Shown one piece after another: positions 9,929 through 19,865 of a stretch of DNA of 64,000 nt. The stretch is taken from the NCBI GenBank assembly GCA_013146195.2, contig CM028377.1, forward strand, positions 64,151,526-64,215,525, read 5' to 3'. This DNA is from Codonopsis lanceolata. Taxonomy: Eukaryota > Streptophyta > Magnoliopsida > Asterales > Campanulaceae. The position numbers were made by a program, and so were the translations under genes. The notes below the pieces were generated by a model. That model did not search any database and was not told the origin of the DNA. It worked only from the letters and a program-made list of their open reading frames with translations. Position 1 is the stretch's first letter. Each line of letters starts with the position of its first letter.

Positions 9929-10536
9929 CGAGCAAAGACTAAATAAGTGGCAAACAATGAAGATAACTCCAAAGAATTACATTAATAGTACTATATATAT
10001 TTATATTTTAAATAAGACTATTTATTTTGGACATGAAAAAGAGATTATTATTATTACTATTTGGACCAAGGGAGTGTATATATATACATATATGTATCAT
10101 GTATGTATATGTATCGATGTACACTCGCACACTTAGTTGATGACATTTTTCTAGTGCCCAAATTGATGTGTCTGTATGTGCATTAGCCACTAGATGTGTT
10201 AGTACTGAATATAGAGATGCTGGTTATGTTACCTTGCATGGAGGCCAATTCCCTAGCGCACTAACAGCCCTTTTCTGTGTTTATGCTTGTAGAAAACTTA
10301 TCACTGTGTACGTGTGGAAATCTTTATGGGCATTGTGTTTGTGGAAACTTTTCTCGTATGCTTCCGTGTCTACATCATAGAATACTTTTTTGGTGCGTGT
10401 GAGCACATATATAAAAAACTCTCATGATGTGTGTGGATGTGTGCATGTATAGATAACTTTCTAAGCGTGTTCTTGTGTGTGTGTGCATATACAATTCTTG
10501 GGGTGTGTGTGCCCATGGCTGTACATGTGTTATGGG
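9929..10536 (+). other. NHL copy 2 upstream and intron 2 relic, with deletion junction
   Basis: The sequence matches the copy 3 upstream region (from about 59320) until about 9973, then jumps directly to sequence matching copy 3 intron 2 (from about 59877). The roughly 510 bp between those points in copy 3 contains the start codon and exons 1 and 2. From 9974 to 10536 it follows copy 3 intron 2 closely. The open frames here on either strand are intronic noise shared with copy 3. Confidence 0.75.
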
Positions 10537-10610
10537 TAAAGGCGGCAATTTTAACCCATCCCATATGTCGGCCCAGACGTCCCACAAATTAGTTATCAGC
10601 ATACTTAATT

Positions 10611-12016
10611 GAACAAATTACAAATCGGTACATCTTTTAAAATATGTTTTCAAATCAATCCAGTCATTTTTTAGATATATCTTTAAGGTACATTTTTGGG
10701 TGAAAGTACATCACTGTTCCTTTGTTTCGTACAGCGATCGCCACTGTACCAGTGACTCGTCATAAAGCTTCAAACTTTAACTATGGAGATGAAGATTTTT
10801 GAAACCATCTTCATTCCCTCTCCCGCTCACCGTCTCTTTCCTTCGCCCAAATCCTCCACTCCCAGCCGCCATATACATATCAGTTCAGTCGTCGTCTTCG
10901 CCGCCCAACTCCCAACATCAACCCCTCTCTTCGTCTCACAGCTGCCCAACGTCTTCTTCACCTTCGCCTCTAACCCAGTGATGCCTGGCCAAGCTTCATC
11001 CCCCTTCTCCATCGCACAGTAACAGTGAGCTCGACTTCACCGGTGTCGTCATCTCCGGTCGTCCTTCACCCAGATTTGCCCGGCTCCAGATCTGCCAGTC
11101 TCCGACCCCAATGGTTGAATGAATTTGGCTGTGGAGTAATTATTGCTTGCTTGGGATTAATAATCAACCTCCCATGTAGATTGAATAGTTTTTTTGTATT
11201 TTGCTTATTTTGATGAAAGTGTTGACTTAGAATTTATTGTGGGAGGATTTCATTTCTAATTTGTTTGGCGTAAGATTAGTTGTTCTATATGATTGTTATA
11301 TTCATTGATTGATCTTGTTAGGGATCTATCATCATTTTTTTTGTTTGATCGTATATTCTACCTTCTTCATCATGATCTCATTCCAGTTTGCCCAAGATCT
11401 TTGGAAAAAAGAATTAAGAAGGAACCCGTTGAAGGTAAACCTGTGATATCAGAGTGTCTTGATCGGGGAAGCTGTACAGGGAGTTTGTTTGTCAGTGAAC
11501 TAGCCGCCCCATATCATAGGCATCAGCAACCTGATGCCTGGTTGAAAAAACTGCGCGTGAAGAAGAAACAACTATAGACATTAGCATTTTTGGCATCAGC
11601 AACCTGATGCCTGGTTGGAAAAATTATAGACATCAGTAGTTTTGGATTATTTTTTATCTTGAAAAAATTATCTAAACAGTTCTGATGCCTGGATTTTGCA
11701 TCAGCATTATTGAATTTTTTTTTTTTGTCTAAACAGGTCTGATGCCTAGATTTGGCATTAGCATTTTTGGATTTTTTTTGTCTAAACAGTTCTGATGCCT
11801 GAATTTGGCATCAGCATTTTTAGATTTTTTTTGTCTTGAAAAAACTATCTAAACAGTTCTGATGCCTGGATTTGACATCATCATTATTGGATGGGATTTG
11901 TCTTCATTAATGGCATTTTGGTCATTTGGCAACCAATTTGTAGTTATATAAAATGTCCAAAAAATTGATAGAGATGAAAACATGTTTATAAAATTGTACC
12001 CACTTGAAATTTGCCC
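10611..12016. mobile_element. Non-autonomous MULE (possible Pack-MULE)
   Basis: A 1406-bp insertion flanked by a perfect 9-bp direct repeat, TACTTAATT (10602-10610 and 12017-12025). Nine bases is the usual Mutator-like target size. The ends are long imperfect inverted repeats of about 45-60 bp, starting GAACAAATTACAAATCGGTA on the left and matching GGGCAAATTTCAAGTGGGTA read from the right. Copy 3 has the uninterrupted hAT sequence at this point. The interior holds a GC-rich stretch with overlapping open frames (10783-11213) that looks unlike its AT-rich surroundings, as captured gene fragments do, and a hairpin repeat array (11519-11890). There is no transposase. Confidence 0.85.
11519..11890. 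repeat. Tandem hairpin repeats inside the MULE
   Basis: Two exact copies of the palindrome GGCATCAGCAACCTGATGCC (11519-11538 and 11592-11611; 8-bp stem, 4-nt loop) are followed by four units with TCTGATGCC...GGCATCAGC-type stems starting near 11681, 11738, 11791 and 11858, separated by T-runs and TCTAAACAG. Spacing is 53-67 bp. Confidence 0.8.
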
Positions 12017-13510
12017 TACTTAATTTTATCAACCGGTAAAAATAGGCATGCCCATTTGAGACCACCAAATATGATGGGCCTATATGGAGATAAATGGGCG
12101 CCCACTTATCATCTACAATTCCCATCGTTTGCTGCTCATGATGTGGATGCACTGTAAGTTAATATCGCCTTCTTGATAGCTCTTATTGAATTATAATGAT
12201 GCTATCCTTCTTTGATGCATCGGCCAGTCCACATCACGAAATACTTTTTTCTGTTAGTATTTCCCTATTTGACTTAAATTGCACGATGTGACCAATAGTA
12301 TTAGCAATGTCAACCTTTGCCACCCAACTCATTCACTTTGCTCCTTTGTGAATTAGGCTCAATTAGCACTGTTACAGTGAATCTGAAGCGAAGTTGATGA
12401 TAGTTGATATTCTTTGTTTAAAGATATTGTCAAATTTTATTTATGTTAATGGGTGCCCATGACCATTTATGGCCCACCCATTTATGCAAATATCATCAAG
12501 TGGACACTTTCTCGCCCGCCCGTATGAGTCAGTTGCCCACATGGGCGTTGCCCATACCTGCCCGTTTGCTGCCTCTAGTTATGGGTGTATAAAATATTCC
12601 TTCACTCACATATTGATCGAGTATTTTGCTTTCTATTTTCAGCGGGTGTAATTGAAAAGCTTTCTGGTAATGGCGTTGCTGGGTATTCAGATGGTGATTT
12701 GGCTTCTGCTATGTTTAATAAGCCAAGAAGTTTCACAATTGATGGGAAAAACAATGTTTATGTTGCTGATAAGGGAAGTCATACAGTAAGAAAAATAAGC
12801 AAATCAGGTATTAACATTTATGTATTTTCATTTTTCAAATGTGAATTTCATAGGTTTGCTTGATTACATCTTCAGAATAACTGTTGTTTCAAGATTAGTT
12901 TCAGTGTTTCACTTTGCATCTTGTTTTGGTGATAAACTGGAACATTTTGTAGCGGTATAAAGCATATCTATGATATCAAAAATAATAATAAATCACAGTA
13001 TGACTTGTGTAAGTTGTTGTTATGCAGATATGGTGTAGATGGTTGGAAAATCTTCTAAAGAGCTTTCGTCAGAATAGAATATAAGAAATGATAAACTATA
13101 CCGAGCTAGCTATTCCACAATTATGAGACTGCGTTCAAGGAACAAGCTATATGGACTACAGAGATTGAAAAAAAATGTGGGTTCAGTTCTTTGGGGTTTG
13201 TCCCATTGCATTTTACCAAAGTGTTAGTGGTGATTCCTCCTAAAATGTCGATCAAACGGTGAATATAGCATTGGTTTTGGACCTTTTGGTAAATGTCTTT
13301 CTATGGTTTCTCCTTCCCGTCCTAAATATTTGCTTCCGCCCTTAGAACTAGTTATCAGTGAAGAAGTTAATAGCTATGTAGCTTTGTGCCCATGTGCGCA
13401 TGAACAATTATTTTTCTAGGGGTGGTAGAGCATTTGCTCGCAGTTGTTCCCCAATCTGACCGTAGATTTGAAAGAAAACACTGTAACCTTCCTTCTGCCC
13501 ATGTCATAAC

Positions 13511-13719
13511 TGTAAAAACGGATAAAGTTTAGGAATAATGACATAGTCTTTCCATTGATTAAATATATGGAGATTTATAATTAGGGTTATACTTAGAGTA
13601 GGGTACAAGAAACCTATACATGAAATGTAACATAATAAGGAAAGAACTCTACAAGTTAATTACCACTAATTACTAATTACAAATCAACAAGAATAAGGAA
13701 AAGATATTATTTTCTAATA
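13511..13719 (-). repeat. 3' LTR of the copia element
   Basis: Matches the 5' LTR along its length, with roughly 20 substitutions and a short indel by eye. In element orientation it starts TATTAGAAAATAATATC and ends TTTTTACA. Confidence 0.9.
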
Positions 13720-16700
13720 TGCCCCCGCAAGATGGACGTCCAAGAGGAGAGACCAATCTTGTGTAGTAATTGATGAAATGCCGAATGAAATGAAAGTCCA
13801 GGGCCACATGCTTCATGCAAGTATGAAAAACCGGGTTAGAGCAGAAACTCGTGGCGCCCACATTGTCACAGTAAATGACTGGTTAAGTCGAGGAGGTGAG
13901 ACCGAGTTCGCCAAGAAAAGATACAATCCACTCGACCTCACCAGTGGCGCCCACAGCCAGATTCGCCTTTCATCGAGGAACCACTACAAGGCTGTTTCTT
14001 GGAGCTCCAAGAGATCGGGTTACTTCCAAGATAGACAATGTAGGCACTGGTGGATGTGTAGTCACCCTTGTTGCCAGCCCAGTCCGCATGAGTAAAGGCA
14101 TGGAGAGCAGGAAGCGACTGGCGATGAAGAAGGATGCCCGTATTGATAGTGCCATAGAGATACAGAAGAACTCGCTTGACCGCAATCTAGTGCTTAGTGG
14201 TCGGCCGATGCATGAACTGAGAGAGTTTGTTGACAGCGAAGGCAACATCAAGCCGAGTGAGAGATAGATATTGAAGACTCCCGACCATTGCTCGAAATTT
14301 TGTCGGATCGGAGAGAGCAATACCCGTGTGAAGAGTCAAGGTAGGCGAGGTAGCAAGGGGCGTAGCTACTGGGCGAGCATCTGTCATGCCTGTGCGAGCA
14401 AGGAGATCAGCTATGTACCCACACTGGGAAAGCAGCAGACCACTTAGGCGCTTAACAACCTCAACCCCAAGGAAGTAGTGAAGATCACCAAGGTCCTTGA
14501 GAGAGAAGCGATTAGCGAATAGAGAGATGAAAGTCTGAACGACAACGGGCTGGTTCCTAGTGACAATGATGTCATCCACATATACAAGGAGATAGATGAT
14601 GGTGCCCGCGGTACGAAGGATGAACAGTGATGTGTCGACCACCGAGTTTTTGAAGCCGGAGGAAAGAAGAAACTGACGCAGCTTATTATACTTTGCTCGG
14701 GGAGCCTACTTGAGACCATAAATAGCCTTGTGAAGCCGACACACATGATGAGGTTTGTCCTTATCTGTAAACCCAAGTGGTTGAGCCATAAATACTTCCT
14801 CTGACCGATTGCCTTGAAGAAAGGCATTGTTCACATCCAGTTGTCGAATATCCCATCCTTGACAAACGGCCAATGAGAGAACAAGACGAATAGTGGACGG
14901 TTTAACCACCGGGCTGAAAGTCTCGTGATAGTCAACCCTGGTCGCTGGTGAAACCCTTTGGCCACTAGGCGAGCTTTGTAGCGATCAATGGTGCCATCAA
15001 CAAGTCTTTTGATGCGGTAGATCCACTTGCAGCCAACAATATTGTGAGCATCTGCCGAAGGGACAAGTTCCCAAGTTCCATTGCGAGCTAGTACATCAAA
15101 CTCCTCAGACATGGCCTGACGCCACTTCTCATCTTTCAGAGCCTGAGTGACACATGTTAGTTCACTGTCCACTGCCAGTTAAGTTGAAAGAATTAGTTTG
15201 GTGATGTGTTTGTAGATATTGTTCTTAGATCGAGTAATTATGGTCAAGGTCCGTAAGCGGCGGCACGTGAACGTGGTCACGGACACGGGGGTACAGACCA
15301 CGTGATCGGTCACGGACATGGTGCAAGTGGGCGTAGGGCTATCCTCGGGCATGGAGCTGGTTGCCGAGGAAGGTTGAGCAGGCAACAAAGGACTAGTAGC
15401 GGGCAGTGGTGAGGGTGGGTGAGGTTGTAGTATGGGCGAGCTAAGATCAACCACATTCTGATTAGTGCGAGGAGAAACTGGCGAGGAGGCACTGGAGCGA
15501 ACAGCCGACGGTGTGTATGAGTGGCCGAGCATTTCTTGAGGGGGTAACCAAGAGACACTAGCATAGGTATCCATGCGAGCAGGGCTGGTGGCCGAGGTGG
15601 ACATTGGAAATGTAGACTCGACAAATCGAACATGACGTGATATGTACAGCTTGGTGGTGCTCGGATCATAATAGAGATAAGCACTCTGAATGAGCGAGTA
15701 ACCAAGGAAGACACACGGAGTGGAGCGAGCAGCGAGTTCGTGAGCGGAGTAAGGGTAGAGCCAAGGGTAGCAGAGACAACCAAAGGCACGAAGTTTGGAG
15801 TAGTTGGGTAGAGAGCCAAAAAGTTTATGGTAGGGAGACTGGTGAGCAAGGGTGGGTGTTGGTAGACGATTTATGAGATAGGTCGCGGTTTGGAAGGCAA
15901 ACGACCAGAAGGGTATCGGAAGAGAAGCACGAGAGAGAAGGGAGAGACCAGTCTCGACAATGTGGCGATGACGACGTTCCGAGAATCCATTGTGTTCCGG
16001 GGTGTGAGGGGGCGAGGTGAGGTGAGAGATACCATGGGCAGGCAGGTAGATGGCCAAGCCAGAATCCCGGGAAAGCCCCATGTACTCGCCTCCATTGTCC
16101 GAGTAAAGGGTGACAATGGTTGTTTTAAAATAGTTTTCCACCAAGGCTTTAAACTTGGGAAAGATGGTGACGACCTCAGATTTGAGTCTGAGTGGGTAAA
16201 GCCAAATGTAATGGGTATAGTGATCAACAAAGATCACATAGTATTTGAACTCATCAATATAGGGAAAGGGGGAGGTCCAAACATTAGTATAAATAGTTTG
16301 AAGAGGGAGAGTAGGCACAATAGTATTTTGATGAAAATGAAGTTTATGACTTTTATTAGAAAGGCAATCATTATAATGAATATGAGTGCAAGCAGTGTCT
16401 AATGTTATACCTAGGCTAGAGAGTATCTGACTTTGGACAGGGCCAGACGGATGGCCAAGGCGATGATGCCAATCTTGGTGGGAGACTTTGGAGCTGACAT
16501 AAGCACGGGGGAGGAGAGGGAGCTGTGGTCGGCCATTCATACACACTATCCTTAGACTGTCTGGTCAGCAGTATTCTCTTTGTCAATAGATCCTTCACAT
16601 GAAAAGAAGATGGTAAGAGCTCAATAGACATGTTATTTGATATGCAAAATTGAGATATGGATATGAGATTGCATTTCATGCTAGGAACAAACAGGACATT

Positions 16701-17702
16701 TTCTAAAGTAAAGGTGTGTGCAGGGGTGGGAAGGATAGAAGAACCAGTTTTGGAGATATGTAGGCATGTACCATCACCAATGACCATGTCATCCATGCCC
16801 GGATAGTTGGAATGAAGATGGAGGTTGCCAAGATCGTTGGTAACATGGTGAGAAGCACTACTGTCAAGAAGCCAGCCCAGAGTCCCTGTGTCCGTTGAGG
16901 TCGCGAGATTGGCCCGAGGTGTCCAGCCACTTGCCGAAGAGGAAGTGGTAGGTCGGGTGTTGGTGGCAACCGGCTGATAGGTCGGACAGCGAGCAACTGT
17001 GTGACCTTGTTGACGGCAGCCTTGACACTTAGCAAGATAGGGACGTTGTTGCCTAGAAGTTGGTGTTGGAGCCTGCTGTGAGGGATGCCGAGGTTGAGAA
17101 GAAGCCTGGCGAGCATGTGAGTTGTTGTTCCTCGAAGTGGCAGGATTGGCAGTGACCGGATGGGAGAAGGAGGCGGGCTGAGATTGTTTCAGGAGGAGCT
17201 CACGGTTGATAAGTTTTTCATGAAGCTCATCAAAGGAGATATGGGTATCGCTTCCTTTAACCACATCCACTACGTGACGGTAGTCATCATCCAACCGACC
17301 AAGGAGGATCTCAATGAGGTCCTCATGGTCAAGCGATTTGCCCAGAGCCGTTAGTTCATCAGCCCGACTTTTGACAGACGGCATATAGTCGGAAATCGAC
17401 TGAGTTCCCTTGGTTGCTCGCTTGAGGTAATATTTGATCTGTTTGATGTGACCACGAGTTGGGCAAGCATATGTGTGAGCCAGAATGTCCTAGGCTTCTC
17501 GAGCTAGCGGGCAAGGGTGTGATCCATCTACAAACTTGTAGAGATCATAGCCAATGAGGGTGGCCTCAACTTGGAGTTTCCAAGCGATGTAGTTAGTGGA
17601 GGTGAGTTTGGTGATGTTGTGGTGGGAGATGTTGATGAGGTCGAAGGTTTGAGTGGGATCAAGGGGGTTTTTAATGGTGAGGGAGTGATTTCCATTAGCC
17701 AT
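13720..17702 (-). pseudogene. copia gag-pol polyprotein, inactivated
   Basis: Starts at 17702 (MANGNHSLTIKNPLDPTQTF). Gag runs to a zinc knuckle CQGCRQQGHTVARC near 17000. The protease site is LLDSSASHH where DSGA is usual. The GAG-pre-integrase motif is DWHHRLGHPSG. In integrase the first catalytic Asp appears replaced (YTNVW for TDVW), while DNGGEY and ERRHRHIVE remain. Reverse transcriptase has QLDVNNAFLQG and the YVDD active site; RNase H follows to about 13730 (ADWAG, NPISWSSKKQ, CDNVGATS). Lesions: TAG at 17492-17490 (from Trp), frameshift at about 16500-16550, TAA at 15181-15179, frameshift near 14936, TAG just upstream of 14700 (from Gln), and disrupted RNase H. It cannot be autonomous. 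Confidence 0.9.
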
Positions 17703-17764
17703 GGTGGTTAGGGCGGCGGCTAGAGGAAGAAGGAGAAGATTTTAGGAGCAATGCTCTGATACCA

Positions 17765-17982
17765 TATAAAAACAAATAAAGTTTAGGAATAATGGCATAG
17801 CCTTTCCATTGATTGAATCACCTATTTATATGGATATTTACAATTAGGGTTACACTTGGAGTAGGGTACAAGAAACCTATACAAGGAAGGTAGCATAATA
17901 AGGAAAGAACTCTACAAGGTAATTAGCACTAATTACCAATTACAAATCAACAAGAATAAGGAAAAGATATTATTCTCTAATA
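17765..17982 (-). repeat. 5' LTR of the copia element
   Basis: 218 bp. In element orientation it starts TATTAGAGAATAATATC and ends TTTTTATA directly before the primer-binding site. Confidence 0.9.
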
Positions 17983-18683
17983 ATAACTGAGTTTTTTTTA
18001 TTGAATCTCTAAGAGACACACCTTTCAATTCACAGTTTACAACCAACAGTTACTTGTTCGAGAGCTCTCTCTTGCTTGTTCAAGTAAGGACAGATATGAA
18101 AATTGGAGCGCCAAAAAAAACCCGTCCTTTTTTCCCTTTATAGTGTTAAAAGAAATGATATATCCAGAATCAATAATGAACTTATTTCTATGCCGAGTTC
18201 ATCAGAGGTCCAAAACTTCCAATTTAACTGATAAAAAGGCAGAATATATGTTAGCTTAGCCTTTACTGTATGCTTTACCAATCTAATTACCATGTTTGAT
18301 GATTAATTTGCATCAATTCCGAGGTTAATACTAGTCAATTGAAATTTGAAATAGAAACATTATGCTACTAGATTCCCTAGGCTCTTTAATAGTGACTAAA
18401 GCAATCAGACAAATATGAGTTTCAGATTTAAAGAAAAAGAACCAGATAACCATGAAATTTCCTGGTAAAAAATATTAAAATTTCTAGCTAAAGGAATATG
18501 AACTTAAGCAAGACTATGATTGTAATGAACAGATGTTTTTGACTGGCTTGCTGGAAGATGAAAAAAAAAGGCTAATTAAGTCATTGCCATGAGAATTAAA
18601 TGGCGTAGAGCACGGGTTGCTAGTCTAGGAGCACAAAAAACAGCTCTCAAGTATAGTCTCTCCTCTTCTTTGTGTCTTAATGG

Positions 18684-19479
18684 CATAGTTGTCAAAGACG
18701 AAAGGCGAAAGGCGAGAGGTGGGTGAGAGGTCTATTTTTGAGGCGAAAGGCGAGGCGCTCAAAATGCGTTCACTGAAACAATATTAAGGATAAATAGATA
18801 AAATATATATAACTTAACAAATCTTAACAAAACATGTTATAGGTGAGCATAATACATGAAACTAAGTTCTAACATAATATCAAAAGATGAAATTTTGAGC
18901 TAGTTTGAATTTCAAATAATATAATAAATAGTTCAGCAACCAAAGAAAATAAGTTTTAAAAAAAGAAAAGTAATCAGAAAACAGAATGAAAAAAAAAACC
19001 CAAATCCCAAATTAAAAATATAATAAATAAATGCCTAAAAATGAATGAAAAAAAAACCCTAAGTAGAGATAAAGAAGCAGCAGCACTGTAGAAAAAAACC
19101 CAAAGTAGGGGGAAAAATAAAAAAAACAAACAAACAAAATTACACAACTAGGCTTAATCTCCAAAAAACCAACAAACCAACCTCGGGACCAAGTTCGTTG
19201 GGAGATGGCGACCTAGTCTGTGGAACTCCAGCTAGAAAACTCTGGCGCTGGTGCGTGAGGCTGATTTCGGCAACTTCTGGTGATGGAGAAACAAAAAATC
19301 AGTTCACCAGGTTGAGACGAAACCATCTGTGTTCTTAGATTTGGTCAATATTGAAAATTGAATACTAGATCTGGAATGAAAATTTTCAACGCCTCACCCA
19401 GACCTCTTCGAGTGACCAACTCCTGCCTCGTGTTACCTCTCGCCTAAGCCGAGTCAGGCGACCGCCTTTGACAACTATG
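18684..19479. mobile_element. hAT-like MITE in NHL copy 2 intron 3
   Basis: The terminal inverted repeats are CATAGTTGTCAAAG and CTTTGACAACTATG. The flanks are CTTAATGG (18676-18683) and TTTAATGG (19480-19487), an 8-bp duplication with one later mutation. The orthologous copy at 62713-63501 keeps a perfect CTTAATGG pair. It is 796 bp, with GGCGAGAGG-type repeats near both ends and no intact gene. Confidence 0.85.
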
Positions 19480-19631
19480 TTTAATGGTACAAAATGGTGT
19501 AGTGTGGTTCTATTTGCCAATGCCATTTGGTTTTGTCAAAGGAGATACAAAACAATGATTCTACAAGCGGCATCAGAAGCATACACAATTAGAATCAAGT
19601 ATATATATGTTACATGGTGTTGGCTATTCCA

Positions 19632-19865
19632 TGTTGGGTAAATCCCTATACAATCTTACAGAATTTAAAATATAAAGGAACAAACCGTTAGAGCTGTTGG
19701 TTGAAGAAGACTTGTGAAGTCTACTGGTCGTTCTGTACGTAGTCTGCTGGTGACTTGAACCAAAGTCGGCTGTTGACTTGCTACGAAGTCTGCTGGTGGC
19801 TTTGTTCCAAATTTGCGGGAGGCTTTGTTCCAATCTACTTCACTTAAAACACTAGTTTTCCAACA
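19632..19865. mobile_element. Solo LTR in NHL copy 2 intron 3
   Basis: A 234-bp insertion starting TGTTGG and ending CCAACA, flanked by a perfect 5-bp duplication, TTCCA (19627-19631 and 19866-19870). Copy 3 has the empty site at about 63650. No internal retroelement sequence remains, so it is the product of LTR-LTR recombination. A related LTR end lies at 40787-40815. Confidence 0.85.

Larger units (their letters stand above)
10537..12577. mobile_element. Non-autonomous hAT element (carrying a nested MULE)
   Basis: The ends are TAAAGGCGGCAA on the left and TTTGCTGCCTCTA on the right, an imperfect inverted pair. An 8-bp direct repeat, GTTATGGG, flanks them (10529-10536 and 12578-12585), as expected for hAT elements. 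Copy 3 carries the same element at the same place (60456-61069) with the same duplication, so this insertion predates the copy 2/copy 3 split. Without the nested MULE it is about 0.63 kb. The interior is rich in GGGCATGCCC-like tracts and has no transposase. Confidence 0.85.
13511..17982 (-). mobile_element. Ty1/copia LTR retrotransposon (decayed, complete outline)
   Basis: A full-length element in intron 3 of NHL copy 2, antisense to it. A 5-bp target duplication, ATAAC, lies at 13506-13510 and 17983-17987. The LTRs are 209 and 218 bp. The primer-binding site TGGTATCAGAGC (minus strand, 17764-17753) abuts the 5' LTR and matches the plant initiator-methionine tRNA class. A G-rich polypurine tract (GCGGGGG) abuts the 3' LTR at about 13720-13729. 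Gene order is gag, protease, integrase, reverse transcriptase, RNase H, as in copia. Copy 3 has an uninterrupted site at about 62019. The LTR 5' ends read TATTAG where TGTTAG is usual. Confidence 0.92.

Noticed and set aside
10168..10602. Short genes in NHL intron 2 (both strands)
   Set aside because: The same GT/CA-rich frames occur in the copy 3 intron (60289-60656) with different lengths. They are intronic and carry no domain.
11681..11890. CRISPR-like repeat array
   Set aside because: This is a plant nuclear sequence. The units are hairpin minisatellites with T-run spacers inside a MULE.
13778..14267. Plus-strand frames of 105 and 123 codons
   Set aside because: They are antisense to the copia RNase H region.
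15890..16402. Plus-strand 170-codon frame
   Set aside because: It is the antisense shadow of the copia integrase frame on the minus strand.
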